From positions 1-62,427 of the forward strand of contig JAITSV010000024.1 in NCBI GenBank assembly GCA_031287575.1: a stretch of DNA of 62,427 nt, written 5' to 3'. Positions 1 through 8,295 of the stretch are shown here, piece after piece (positions within the stretch are counted from its first letter, which is position 1; the number at the start of each line of letters is the position of its first letter). This stretch comes from Desulfovibrio sp. (lineage in GTDB: Bacteria; Desulfobacterota; Desulfovibrionia; Desulfovibrionales; Desulfovibrionaceae). The notes under the pieces were generated by a model. It ran no database searches, was not told where the DNA came from, and saw only the letters and a program-made list of their open reading frames with translations. The translations under genes were made by a program, and so were the position numbers.

Positions 1-810
1 GTCGCGCAGGTCCAGGCTGAAATCGTTCACGAAGGTGCGGATGTGGCTGTTGGTGACCTCGTCGGACATTTCCTGGGCGTGTTCGCGTATCCACCCGCGC
101 GAGACCGCCGGGTTGGCGTTGGCATATTCCAGGCTGCGCCGGATGGCGTCCTGCACGGCAAGGATGGTGGCCTCGCCCAGATCGCGCCGCGCGGCAATGG
201 CCCCCAGCGGCAGGGGCAGCCCGTAGGCGGATTCCCACCACTGGCCCAGGTCCAGCACGCAATGCAGGCCATGGACGCCGTAGGTGAAGCGCCCCTCGTG
301 GATGACCAGCCCGCAGTCCGCCCTGCCGGAGGCCACGGCGGGCATGACCTGGTCGAACACCATTTCCTCGCGCGGGCCGTGCAGCACGCCGTGCAGGGAA
401 AGCAGCAGGTTGGCCGTGGTCATGCGGCCCGGAATGGCCACCCGCGCCCCGGCCAGGTCGGCGGGCGACAGCGGCTCGCGCGCCACCAGCAGCGGCCCGC
501 AGCCGCGCCCCAGCGCCGCCCCGGCATTGAGCAGCACGTACTCGTCCAGCACGTGGGCCATGGCCGCCAGCGACAGCTTGGTCACGTCCAGCGACCCCTC
601 GCGCGCGCGGCCATTGAGCACCTCCACGTCGGCCATGAACAGGTCGAACCCGCAGGGCAGCGGAATGCACCCCTTGGCCAGGGCGTGGAAGATGAAGGTG
701 TCGTTGGGGCAGGGCGAAATACCCAGCGACAAGGTGCGCACCGGGGTACGCGATGGGATGCGCGATGGGGACAGGGTACCTGCCGGAGCGTGCTGGTTCT
801 GGGAAGACAT
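1..810 (-). CDS. mqnD: MqnD, 1,4-dihydroxy-6-naphthoate synthase (3' end cut by window)
   Basis: This gene catalyses a late step of the futalosine menaquinone route, conversion of cyclic dehypoxanthine futalosine to 1,4-dihydroxy-6-naphthoate. Reading the minus strand from ATG at 810 gives 270 codons still open at base 1. The start of the mature fold reads LSLGISPCPNDTFIFHALAKG, the typical MqnD opening with the SPCPNDTF signature. Later come LDVTKLSLAA and GLVIHEGRFTY, also typical of this periplasmic-binding-protein-like family. About 25 variable residues precede the fold. It diverges from mqnE and completes, with mqnE, mqnC and mqnA, all but the mqnB step. The C-terminus lies outside the window. 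Confidence 0.93.
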   Translation of the reverse strand, partial: MSSQNQHAPAGTLSPSRIPSRTPVRTLSLGISPCPNDTFIFHALAKGCIPLPCGFDLFMADVEVLNGRAREGSLDVTKLSLAAMAHVLDEYVLLNAGAALGRGCGPLLVAREPLSPADLAGARVAIPGRMTTANLLLSLHGVLHGPREEMVFDQVMPAVASGRADCGLVIHEGRFTYGVHGLHCVLDLGQWWESAYGLPLPLGAIAARRDLGEATILAVQDAIRRSLEYANANPAVSRGWIREHAQEMSDEVTNSHIRTFVNDFSLDLRD

Positions 811-973
811 GGAAGCGACCTTGCTGCGCCGCCCGGATGCCGGACGGGTGGAAATGAGGGGGAATGCCGGTGGGGCGGATGTGCTGCATGACGGGGCGAA
901 ATGGCCGGGCGCACTGCGCGGAAAAATGGGCCACGGCGGTGCGACGGGCAGTCGCCCTGTCTCGCGGGCGGTG

Positions 974-1002
974 TTGACACGGGGGCACGGCGGGTCGATA
1001 CT
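974..1002 (+). promoter_or_regulatory. Sigma70-type promoter for mqnE-mqnC-mqnA
   Basis: TTGACA (974-979), a 17-base spacer and GATACT (997-1002) lie about 147 bases before the mqnE start in the mqnD-mqnE divergent region. The -35 is a consensus match and the -10 matches at four of six positions. The rest of 811-1148 shows nothing else that I recognise. Confidence 0.6.
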
Positions 1003-1148
1003 CCGCCTTCCGTCAGCGGGACGCAAGCCCCCATCGGGTCCTGTCCGACCAGATCCGACCAGTTCAGGCCCTCTCAGGCTCGACCAGCCCGAAAACGCCG
1101 TCCCGCGCCATCCGCAAGACATTTCAGTCCCGCCACACCGGAGGACAC

Positions 1149-2336
1149 ATGCTCGACGCTGCCCATTACGCCCGCCTGGGCCTTGGGACCGCCTATGAAA
1201 AAGTGATGCAGGGCGCGCGCCTTTCGCCAGAAGAAGGCCTGGCGCTGTTCCACTGCCCGGACATCACCGCCGTGGGGGCCCTGGCCCACCACGCGCGCAC
1301 CCGCCTGCACGGCGACAGAACCTATTACGTGCTCAACCGGCACGTCAATTACACCAACATCTGCGTCAACGGCTGCCTGTTCTGCGCCTTTCAGCGCGAA
1401 CGCGGGCAGGCCGGTTCCTTCGCCCTGACGCCCGACGACATCCTGCACCGCGTGCTGGACGACCGGGGCACCCCGTTCTCCGAGGTGCACATCGTGGGCG
1501 GCTGCCACCCGGACCTTGGCCTGGCCTGGTTCGAGGACGTCATCCGGCGCATTCGCGCAGCCCGTCCCCAGAGCATCGTCAAGGCGTTCACCGGCGTGGA
1601 AATCGCCCACTTCGCCGCCATGGAAGGCATCTCCACGCTGGATGTGCTGCGCCGCCTGCAGGACGCGGGCCTGGCCATGATGCCCGGCGGCGGCGCCGAA
1701 ATCTTCGCGCCGGAAGTGCGCGCCAGAATCTGCCCGCGCAAGGCCACGGCGGACGAATGGCTGCGCGTGGCGGGCGAGGCGCATTCCCTCGGCATCCGCA
1801 CCAACTGTTCCATGCTGTACGGGCACATCGAAACCTTCGAGCACCGCGTGGACCATCTGTGCCGCCTGCGCGAACAGCAGGACAGGTCCGGCGGGTTCAC
1901 CTGCTTCATCCCCCTGCCCTTCCTGACGGAAAACAGCCTGCTCAAGCTGCCGCCCGAACGGGTGGGCGAGCACGTGGGCCTGGACCGGCTGCGCACCGTG
2001 GCCGTCAGCCGCCTGATGCTGGACAACATCCCCCACGTGAAGGCCTACTGGGTGATGATGGGCGTGAAAATGGCCCAGACCGCCCTGTACTTCGGGGCCG
2101 ACGACCTGGACGGCACCATCGTCGAGGAACGCATCGGGCACGACGCCGGGGCCGATTCCGCCCAGTCGCTCACCGTGCCCGAACTGGAACTGATGATCCG
2201 CCGCTCCGGCTTCACCCCGGTGCGCCGCGACTCGCACTTCAACCCCGTGGCCGACCCCGACGCCATCCGGAACGATGCCGGGCATGCCTCCGAATGCGAT
2301 ACGAACCACGCCGACTCACCGGAGGTCCGGGCATGA
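1149..2336 (+). CDS. mqnE: MqnE, aminofutalosine synthase (radical SAM)
   Basis: MqnE condenses SAM with the chorismate-derived enolpyruvyl benzoate to give aminofutalosine, the first committed step of futalosine menaquinone synthesis. The 395-residue product carries the radical SAM motif CVNGCLFC at residues 72-79, the three cysteines that bind the 4Fe-4S cluster. The family blocks VGGCHPDLG and PGGGAEIFAPEVR follow. The ATG at 1149 sits five bases after GGAGG. The stop overlaps the mqnC start by four bases (ATGA), so the two are probably translationally coupled. A good promoter lies at 974-1002. Assignment to MqnE rather than MqnC rests on gene order and the ICVNGCLFCAF and CHPDLGLAWFEDV blocks. 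Confidence 0.94.
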   Translation: MLDAAHYARLGLGTAYEKVMQGARLSPEEGLALFHCPDITAVGALAHHARTRLHGDRTYYVLNRHVNYTNICVNGCLFCAFQRERGQAGSFALTPDDILHRVLDDRGTPFSEVHIVGGCHPDLGLAWFEDVIRRIRAARPQSIVKAFTGVEIAHFAAMEGISTLDVLRRLQDAGLAMMPGGGAEIFAPEVRARICPRKATADEWLRVAGEAHSLGIRTNCSMLYGHIETFEHRVDHLCRLREQQDRSGGFTCFIPLPFLTENSLLKLPPERVGEHVGLDRLRTVAVSRLMLDNIPHVKAYWVMMGVKMAQTALYFGADDLDGTIVEERIGHDAGADSAQSLTVPELELMIRRSGFTPVRRDSHFNPVADPDAIRNDAGHASECDTNHADSPEVRA

Positions 2337-3496
2337 GCGCCGCCGCTTCCACCGCCACCAACGCCCCCATCATGCCGGGCGGCTCGTCCCTTGGTGAACC
2401 CGCCGACGTGCGCGCCGTGGCAGCCAAGGTTCTGGAAGGCCAGCGCCTTACCCGTGCCGACGCCGACCTGCTGTACGACCGCGCCGGGTTGCACACCCTG
2501 GGGCATCTGGCCCACGCCGTGCGCCTGCGCAAGCATCCGCGGCCCGTGGTCACCTACGTGGCCGACCGCAACATCAACTATTCCAACGTCTGCGTGTGCG
2601 CCTGCCGCTTCTGCGCCTTTTTCCGCGCCCCCGGCCACCCCGAGGGCTACGTGCTGACCCGCGAGGAACTGGGTAAAAAGATAGAAGAAACCCTGGCCCT
2701 TGGCGGCACCCAGATCCTGCTGCAAGGCGGCCACCACCCCGACCTGCCCCTGTCGTTCTACGAGGGCATGATCGGCTGGATTCGCGACACCTACCCCGCC
2801 ATCCACATCCACGCCTTTTCGCCGCCTGAAATCGTCTTTTTCGCGGAGCTTGAAAAGATCACCGTGGCCGAGGTCATCACCCGGCTGCGCGCCGCCGGGC
2901 TGCATTCCATCCCCGGCGGCGGCGCGGAAATCCTGGTGGACGAGGTGCGCACCCAGGTTTCGCCCAACAAGTGTTCCGCCGCACGCTGGCTGGGGGTCAT
3001 GGAAGAAGCCCACACCCAGGGGCTGCGCACCACCGCCACCATGATGTTCGGCCACGAGGAACAGCCCCGCCACCGCCTGGACCACCTGTTCGCCGTGCGC
3101 GAGGTGCAGGACCGCACCGGCGGGTTCACCGCGTTCATCCCGTGGACCTTCCAGCCCGCGCACACCAATATTCACCGCGACCCGGAACCCGCGCCCGCCT
3201 ACCTGCGCCTGCTGGCCCTGTCGCGCCTGGTGCTGGACAACGTGGACAACGTGCAGGCCTCGTGGGTGACCATGGGGCCGCAGGTGGCCCAGCTGGCCCT
3301 GTACTTCGGCGCCAACGACTTCGGCTCGCTGATGATCGAGGAAAACGTGGTGGCCGCCGCAGGCGTCAGCTTCAGCCTTTCGCGCCGCGAAATCCACAAC
3401 TGCATCCGCGCCGCCGGGTTCACCCCCGTGCAGCGCACCATGAACTACACCCCCGTGTCGCCCCAGCCCGTGGTGGAAGGGGAAATACAGGGATAA
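2333..3496 (+). CDS. mqnC: MqnC, cyclic dehypoxanthinyl futalosine synthase (radical SAM)
   Basis: MqnC cyclises dehypoxanthine futalosine by radical chemistry. The 387-residue product has the CxxxCxxC cluster motif CVCACRFC at residues 87-94, followed by LLQGGHHPDLPLSFYEG and PGGGAEILVDEVR, both typical of MqnC. It ends NYTPV, also typical. The start ATG overlaps the mqnE stop (ATGA), which fixes the start and argues for coupling. MqnE and MqnC are visibly paralogous through the barrel. Immediately after the stop lies a run of strong hairpins (3516-3667) before mqnA, so mqnA expression may be set by partial readthrough. Confidence 0.94.
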   Translation: MSAAASTATNAPIMPGGSSLGEPADVRAVAAKVLEGQRLTRADADLLYDRAGLHTLGHLAHAVRLRKHPRPVVTYVADRNINYSNVCVCACRFCAFFRAPGHPEGYVLTREELGKKIEETLALGGTQILLQGGHHPDLPLSFYEGMIGWIRDTYPAIHIHAFSPPEIVFFAELEKITVAEVITRLRAAGLHSIPGGGAEILVDEVRTQVSPNKCSAARWLGVMEEAHTQGLRTTATMMFGHEEQPRHRLDHLFAVREVQDRTGGFTAFIPWTFQPAHTNIHRDPEPAPAYLRLLALSRLVLDNVDNVQASWVTMGPQVAQLALYFGANDFGSLMIEENVVAAAGVSFSLSRREIHNCIRAAGFTPVQRTMNYTPVSPQPVVEGEIQG

Positions 3497-3515
3497 GAAA
3501 TTACATAAGAAAATC

Positions 3516-3667
3516 GGGGGAAGGGACCCTTTGGAAAGGGTCTCCTTCCCCCGTACCCCCATCCCCCCAAACTTTTTAATCTGGGGGATGGGGGTACGGA
3601 ACCACCTCTTTATCAAAAAATGCCCCAAGCCCCCCAATATGGGGGTGCAGGGGGCAAAGCCCCCTGC
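3516..3667 (+). repeat. Array of three strong hairpins between mqnC and mqnA
   Basis: Three inverted repeats follow the mqnC stop. The first (3516-3552) pairs a GGGGGAAGG arm with CCTTCCCCC. The second has a perfect 17-base stem (3551-3567 with 3583-3599) and a T-rich loop. The third (3647-3655 with 3659-3667) has a nine-base stem and an AAA loop. The G/C-run style differs from the flanking codons and looks like an intergenic repeat. It could act as an attenuator or an RNA 3'-end stabiliser within the mqn operon. Confidence 0.7.
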
Positions 3668-3711
3668 CCGCCGGAGGCACAAGAACAACCGAACCGGCAG
3701 GGGATACAAAC

Positions 3712-4584
3712 GTGATACATGCCATGAACAACGCCACCACCACACCATCGTCATGCGCGCGCCCGCTGCGTCTGGGCCGCATCGGGTATCTGAACGTGCT
3801 GCCCATCTACCACCCGCTGGAGTCGGGCATCATCCCGCACGAGTACGAACTGGTGGCCGGGCCGCCTGCCGTGCTGAACAACATGATGGCCCGCGGCGAC
3901 CTGCACGTGTCGGCCAATTCGTCGGTGGAGTACGCGCACCGCTGGAAGAACTACCTGCTGGTGCCCGATCTCGCCATCGGCAGCCGGGGGCCGGTGCAGA
4001 GCGTGCTGCTGCTGTCGCGCCGTCCGGTGGAAGACCTGGCCGACCAGCCGGTACTGGTCAGCGCCGAGACGCACACCTCTGCCGCGCTGCTGCGCCTGCT
4101 GTTCAGCGACTACTACAAGTTTCCGGTGCGTTACGAGGTGGGGTCGGCCACCGGGCGCATCGCGTCGGGCAACCCGCCAGAGGCGTTCCTGGCCATCGGC
4201 GACGAGGCCCTGCGCCTGCGCAACCACCCGGAGTTCCCCTACCGGCTGGACCTGGGCGAGGCGTGGCGGCAGTGGACCGGCCTGCCCTTCGTGTTCGGGG
4301 TGTGGGTGGTCAGCCGGGCGGCGGCGGCTTCGGGATGCTTCACCAGCGACCCGTGCGAGCTGTTGCAGCGCGCCCGCAACTGGGGCGAACGGCACATGGA
4401 CGTGATCCTTGACCTGACCTTGCAGGGCTGCCCCCTGACCCGCGAGGAACTGCGCCAGTACTATCAGGGCCTGGTCTTCCACATGGGCTTTCCGGAAATG
4501 GAAGGCCTGCGCCTGTTCTACCACCGGCTGGCCGAGGCGGGCGAAATCCCCGCCGCGCCGGAACTGGAATTCTTCAGCATGTAG
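3712..4584 (+). CDS. mqnA: MqnA, chorismate dehydratase
   Basis: MqnA dehydrates chorismate to 3-enolpyruvyl benzoate, the entry reaction of the futalosine pathway. The product begins (after about 20 residues) LRLGRIGYLNVLPIYHPLE, the classic MqnA start, and includes VSANSSVEYA and an LAIGDEALRL motif that fits the family. The fold is a two-lobed binding-protein type. I chose the GTG at 3712 because AGGGG at 3698-3702 is well spaced for it; ATG at 3724 is the alternative and removes four residues. A perfect 15-base-stem hairpin follows the stop and ends the operon. Confidence 0.92.
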   Translation: MIHAMNNATTTPSSCARPLRLGRIGYLNVLPIYHPLESGIIPHEYELVAGPPAVLNNMMARGDLHVSANSSVEYAHRWKNYLLVPDLAIGSRGPVQSVLLLSRRPVEDLADQPVLVSAETHTSAALLRLLFSDYYKFPVRYEVGSATGRIASGNPPEAFLAIGDEALRLRNHPEFPYRLDLGEAWRQWTGLPFVFGVWVVSRAAAASGCFTSDPCELLQRARNWGERHMDVILDLTLQGCPLTREELRQYYQGLVFHMGFPEMEGLRLFYHRLAEAGEIPAAPELEFFSM

Positions 4585-4585
4585 C

Positions 4586-4624
4586 GCAAGGCGGCCCCGC
4601 GAACAGGATGCGGGGCCGCCTTGC
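4586..4624 (+). terminator. Terminator after mqnA
   Basis: A perfect 15-base inverted repeat (4586-4600 with 4610-4624) with a nine-base loop starts two bases after the mqnA stop. There is no clear T-run after it. Confidence 0.7.
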
Positions 4625-4638
4625 ATTTGCGACCAGCC

Positions 4639-5799
4639 ATGCACACCCGCGAAAACCCCGCACCTCCCGACAGCCACGGCGCGCCCGCAGCGGCGGCCAG
4701 CCAGAGCGCTCCAACAGCGCCCGACAGCCAAGACGCGCCCGCAGCGCTGCACCAGGCCCGCACCTTGCCGGTGCGGATACTGGGCCTGGACGTCACGGCC
4801 ACGCCCGGCCCGCGCAAGCCGCTGACCCTGGCGGTATGCGACCTTGCGCCGGGGGAAGGGTGCGCGTCTGACAGCGACACGGCTGGCGCACCACCCGTGC
4901 TCACCCTGCACGAACTGCGTGAACTGCACACCCTGGACGACCTGGACCGGCTGTTCGGCGGGCAGTTGGATGCGGGATTCGCGGGGGGCCATATGGCGCC
5001 CGACGCGGGCTGGGTGCTGGGCATCGACGCCGCGCTGGCCCAGCCGCTGGAACTGGTGGAGCAACTGGCTGAACAAGTGAGCTGGCCGCGCGACTGGGCC
5101 GGATATGCCACCCTGTGCGGCGCCATGGACCGCGCCACGTTCCGCGAACTGCTGCGTGGCGTGTCCGCCGCCCGGCCCGCCGGGCAGAAATACCTGTACC
5201 GCGCCTGCTGCCGCAGCGCCGGGGCCGCCAGCCCCATGAACACGGTGCGCCCGCCCGTGGCCCTGATGTTCCACGCCGTGGCACCCCGTCTGGCCGCGCA
5301 TGCTGTGCACATTCCCCTCTTGCGCCCATTGCCGCGCGCGGGCCGCGTGGCGCTGGAAACCTACCCCGGCTGGCTGGCCCGCCAGTTGATCGGGCGCGCC
5401 CCCTACAAGGGCGGTGGCGCAACGGACCGGGCCGCCCGGCGCGCCATGCGCGCCAGCCTGTTGCGCGGACTGGCGGAACTGGCCAACCCGACGAGTCCAA
5501 CCTGCCCGTCGAACCCCGCCTGCACGGCGCCCCCCACCGGCCTGTCCGCCCACCCGTCATCCGCCCTGCCCGGCCTCCTGCCCACCCTGACCATCCGCTG
5601 GAACGCGGAACATGCCGCCCGCATGCTGGACGACCCGGAAGCGGACCTGCTGGATGCGCTGCTGTGCGCCGTGCTGGCCGCCACTTCCGCCCTGCGGCCC
5701 GGCTACGGCCTGCCGGAGCGGGCGGCCCCGCCGCGCGGCATCACCGCCGCGCGACTGGACGTGGAGGGCTGGATCGCCGGATTGCCGCCGGAGGAATAG
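4639..5799 (+). CDS. DUF429-family protein (RNase H-like fold)
   Basis: The function is not known. The product (386 residues from ATG 4639) resembles the DUF429 family in several blocks: ILGLDVTA near the N-terminus, VLGIDAALAQPLEL, then RACCRSAG, VALETYPGWLAR, and near the end DLLDALLCAVLAA. These acidic positions are the ones expected of an RNase H-like metal site. The N-terminal 35 residues are Ala/Pro-rich and probably disordered. An upstream TTG at 4621 lies inside the mqnA terminator, so ATG 4639 is the better start. No convincing ribosome site precedes it. It lies just downstream of mqnA on the same strand but is probably a separate unit. Confidence 0.6.
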   Translation: MHTRENPAPPDSHGAPAAAASQSAPTAPDSQDAPAALHQARTLPVRILGLDVTATPGPRKPLTLAVCDLAPGEGCASDSDTAGAPPVLTLHELRELHTLDDLDRLFGGQLDAGFAGGHMAPDAGWVLGIDAALAQPLELVEQLAEQVSWPRDWAGYATLCGAMDRATFRELLRGVSAARPAGQKYLYRACCRSAGAASPMNTVRPPVALMFHAVAPRLAAHAVHIPLLRPLPRAGRVALETYPGWLARQLIGRAPYKGGGATDRAARRAMRASLLRGLAELANPTSPTCPSNPACTAPPTGLSAHPSSALPGLLPTLTIRWNAEHAARMLDDPEADLLDALLCAVLAATSALRPGYGLPERAAPPRGITAARLDVEGWIAGLPPEE

Positions 5800-5895
5800 C
5801 CGCTCCGCCCCCGCCCCCCTCAATCCGGCCAAGCATGCACCCGGCTCCTGCCGCCTCCAGCTTGCCTTCCGCCCGCAGCCAGCCTGGCAAACGAA

Positions 5896-5927
5896 ACGGC
5901 GCGCGACGGTCATCCGTCACGCGCCGT
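5896..5927. repeat. Hairpin between convergent genes
   Basis: An imperfect inverted repeat (ACGGCGCGCGACGG with CCGTCACGCGCCGT, TCAT loop) lies between the convergent DUF429 gene and the small membrane protein gene. It is a possible bidirectional terminator without a T-run. Nothing else is apparent in 5800-6024. Confidence 0.4.
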
Positions 5928-6024
5928 ACCTGCGCACTGCATGAGCTGCTTTCGCTGGCGACGTCAGCCGCCAGTCTCCCCTGACGCGGCCTGCCGCCGT
6001 CTCACCGACGGCAGCCTGCGTCCG

Positions 6025-6210
6025 CTACCAGCCCGCCCCGCCGGTGAACAGAAAGGACAGCATGGACCACGTGGCCCCCAGCAGGGCCAGCAACAGCAGG
6101 CCCAGAAACAGGCGCAGCACGCACCCGGCGGCGGCCAGCAGCCCGCGCAGCAACAGCCAGCCGATCACCCCGGCCACGGCGGCCACGAATATCAGGCCCA
6201 ATATCTTCAT
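6025..6210 (-). CDS. Small two-helix membrane protein, function unknown
   Basis: This 61-residue protein is almost entirely hydrophobic, with two predicted membrane helices (about residues 4-25 and 29-55) and a short glycine-rich tail ending FTGGAGW. I chose ATG 6210 because a run of six Gs (6217-6222) lies six bases upstream; ATG 6216 is possible and adds two residues. It starts 52 bases after the EamA-family gene on the same strand and may be co-transcribed with it. I recognise no family. Confidence 0.6.
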   Translation of the reverse strand: MKILGLIFVAAVAGVIGWLLLRGLLAAAGCVLRLFLGLLLLALLGATWSMLSFLFTGGAGW

Positions 6211-6262
6211 CGTCATCCCCCCGTCCGGTTGCGGCGCCGTGCGCCCTGATTGTCGTCCATCC

Positions 6263-7360
6263 TCATGCGGCGCCGGAATCCCTGTCCGAGCCGCCATGGC
6301 CTTGTTGTCCGGCCGGTCTCGCATCCGGGCTCGCATCCGGGACCATGGCATCGGAAACCGCCATGTCCGACGGTGCCCCGCCAGGGGCGTTCTCCACCTC
6401 GCCCGGACGGCATACCCGCGCGCCCGAACCGCCCGACGCGCCCGACGCGCCCGACAGGCCCATCCAGATGGCGAACAGCGAAACTCCGGCCCCGGCCATG
6501 CCCCAGCCGTCCGTGGGCCGGTCGAACAGCAGGATGTCCCACACGAACGCCAGCGCGGGCTGCACCACCATCACCAGACCAGCCAGCGAGGCGGGCAGGC
6601 GCGGCAGCCCGGTGGACAGCAACACCCACCCTGCCGCCTGGCACAGCACTCCGTAGACGGCGAGATAGCCGAAGCTGGGCATGTCGCCGATGCCGAAGCC
6701 ATCGCCCCGCGCCAGGATGCCCGCCCCGATCACCACCGCGCAGACCAGCGAGATGAGGGCCATGTTGGGCACTGGCGTGAGCATGCCGCCCATGCCCTGC
6801 GAATGCCGCAGCAGCAGGATGAATCCGGTATAGAACAGCGCCGTGGCGAAGCCGTAGGCCACCCCGGCCAGTGCGTCGCCGACCATCAGCCCTCCGTCCG
6901 CGGCCACGGGCAGCAGGTCGGACGGGCGCACGCCCAACAGCAGCCACAGCCCGCCCAGTGCCAGCGGAATGGCCATCATGTGCCGGGCGGAAAGCCGTTC
7001 GCGCAGCAGCAGCGCCCCGGCAATGGCGATGAAGAATACCTGGAAGTTTCCGATGATGGTGGCCAGCCCCGGCCCGATGAGCAGGATGCTGCGGTGCCAG
7101 CATTCCAGGTCCAGCGCGAAGAACACGGCAGCCGCCACCATCACCGCCCACACGCCGCGCCGGGCCCGCAGCCGCTCGCGCCGGGCCAGGGCCACGCACA
7201 ACAGCGTAACCCCGCCGAAGAACATGCGGTAGAAGGCCGACTGGCTGGGCCCCACGTGCGCCAGCTTCACGAACAGGCCGGAAAAGCTGATCAGCACGCC
7301 GCCCCCGGCGACGCGCAGCAGCCCTCCCACATCCAGACAGGAGGTGCGGTGTGTACTCAT
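6263..7360 (-). CDS. EamA/DMT-family inner-membrane transporter
   Basis: This is a drug/metabolite transporter of the ten-helix EamA type, probably an exporter of small metabolites; the substrate is unknown. The 365-residue product shows two repeats of about five helices: GGVLISFSGLFVKLAHVGPS opens the first, and a YGFATALFYTGFILL segment opens the second. The charged DLECWHRSI and PALAFVWDILLFDRP segments match EamA repeats. The start ATG 7360 has a six-G run just upstream. The C-terminal 60 residues are low-complexity and hydrophilic, beginning with SGASGASGGSG encoded by short tandem repeats. Confidence 0.85.
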   Translation of the reverse strand: MSTHRTSCLDVGGLLRVAGGGVLISFSGLFVKLAHVGPSQSAFYRMFFGGVTLLCVALARRERLRARRGVWAVMVAAAVFFALDLECWHRSILLIGPGLATIIGNFQVFFIAIAGALLLRERLSARHMMAIPLALGGLWLLLGVRPSDLLPVAADGGLMVGDALAGVAYGFATALFYTGFILLLRHSQGMGGMLTPVPNMALISLVCAVVIGAGILARGDGFGIGDMPSFGYLAVYGVLCQAAGWVLLSTGLPRLPASLAGLVMVVQPALAFVWDILLFDRPTDGWGMAGAGVSLFAIWMGLSGASGASGGSGARVCRPGEVENAPGGAPSDMAVSDAMVPDASPDARPAGQQGHGGSDRDSGAA

Positions 7361-7494
7361 GCGGCCCCCCATACTGCGAAGCCGCGGGAAGCGCAAATGA
7401 TGCCGGCCTGCGGACACGTCTCCGCACAGGCCACCGAATCGCTTCCGAACCGCGACCGGACCATGCCCAGGCCGCAGTTGGGCCGCATCCGAAC

Positions 7495-7530
7495 CGCGAC
7501 CGGGCCGCGACCGGGCCGCGACCGGGCCGC
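7495..7530. repeat. 11-base tandem repeat
   Basis: CGCGACCGGGC is repeated about three times in tandem between the EamA gene and grpE. Related CCGAACCGCGACCGG copies lie just before it. Function is unknown; it could be replication slippage. Confidence 0.6.
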
Positions 7531-7549
7531 ATCCGGCCAACAACGCGAA

Positions 7550-7580
7550 GGCGGCGCGCCCCGCCGGGGGACGCGCCGCC
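7550..7580 (-). terminator. Terminator-like hairpin after grpE
   Basis: GGCGGCGCG (7550-7558) pairs with CGCGCCGCC (7572-7580), about 25 bases beyond the grpE stop on the minus strand. The T-run is weak. Confidence 0.5.
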
Positions 7581-7604
7581 TGATGTCCGCGCAACGTGTC
7601 GCCG

Positions 7605-8195
7605 CTATTCCGGACGGCTTACCGTGACCTTGGCGGGCCGCAGCAGGCGTTCCTTCAACCGGTAGCCGCGCTGCATCAGCGCGCACACGGTATTTTCCGG
7701 CAGGTCGGGGCGTACTTCGGCGCCGATGGCCTCGTGGATTTCCGGGCTGAACGGTTCGCCCGCCTCGCCCACGGGTTCCAGGCCGTGGCGCTTCAGCGCG
7801 TCCAGCAAGAGCTTCTGGGTCATTTCCACGCCGATCAGCATGTCCTTGCAGGCCGCGTTGCCGCGCCCGTATTGCAGGGCCAGATCCAGATTGTCCAGGG
7901 TGGGCAGCAGGTCCGCCAGCACCACTTCCGCGGCGTAGCGCACCTGGTCGTCCTTTTCGCGCTGCAACCGCTTCTTGAAGTTGTCCATTTCCGCCAGGGC
8001 GCGCAGGCGCTGCTCGTCGGCCTCGGCCCGTTCGGGACATTCCGGACACAGCCGGGCGGCGCACTGCTCGCGCAGGGCGTCATCGTCAATCACCACGACG
8101 GAACCCGCACCGGCGGCCTGATTGGCCTCGGTACGCAGGGCCTCTGCCTCGGGGCTGATCTCCACATTGTCCTTGAACACATTGCTGGGGGGCAT
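7605..8195 (-). CDS. grpE: GrpE, nucleotide exchange factor for DnaK
   Basis: GrpE releases ADP from DnaK in the Hsp70 cycle. The 196-residue product has the family order: an acidic variable N-terminus, a long coiled helix with LAEMDNFKKRLQREKD, then VVLADLLPTLDNLDLALQYG and the C-terminal beta domain EPFSPEIHEAIGAEVRPDLP. The ATG at 8195 follows AGGAG at 8206-8210. It lies 100 bases downstream of hrcA, so hrcA-grpE form a heat-shock operon; dnaK is not in the window. The segment ARLCPECPERAEAD inserts two cysteines in the N-terminal region, which is unusual for GrpE. Confidence 0.95.
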   Translation of the reverse strand: MPPSNVFKDNVEISPEAEALRTEANQAAGAGSVVVIDDDALREQCAARLCPECPERAEADEQRLRALAEMDNFKKRLQREKDDQVRYAAEVVLADLLPTLDNLDLALQYGRGNAACKDMLIGVEMTQKLLLDALKRHGLEPVGEAGEPFSPEIHEAIGAEVRPDLPENTVCALMQRGYRLKERLLRPAKVTVSRPE

Positions 8196-8295
8196 GTTCC
8201 TGAATCTCCTTGAAATCCTGAAGCGTGACGTCGTCGTTGAAATATCCCGCCGGGGCGGGTCGCATGTATCCTGCAATGACCGGAAAATGGCCGGA

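Noticed and set aside
5115-5984. Long overlapping open frames on the opposite or alternative frames throughout the window
   Set aside because: High GC gives many long shadow frames; they lack family similarity, ribosome sites and normal composition.
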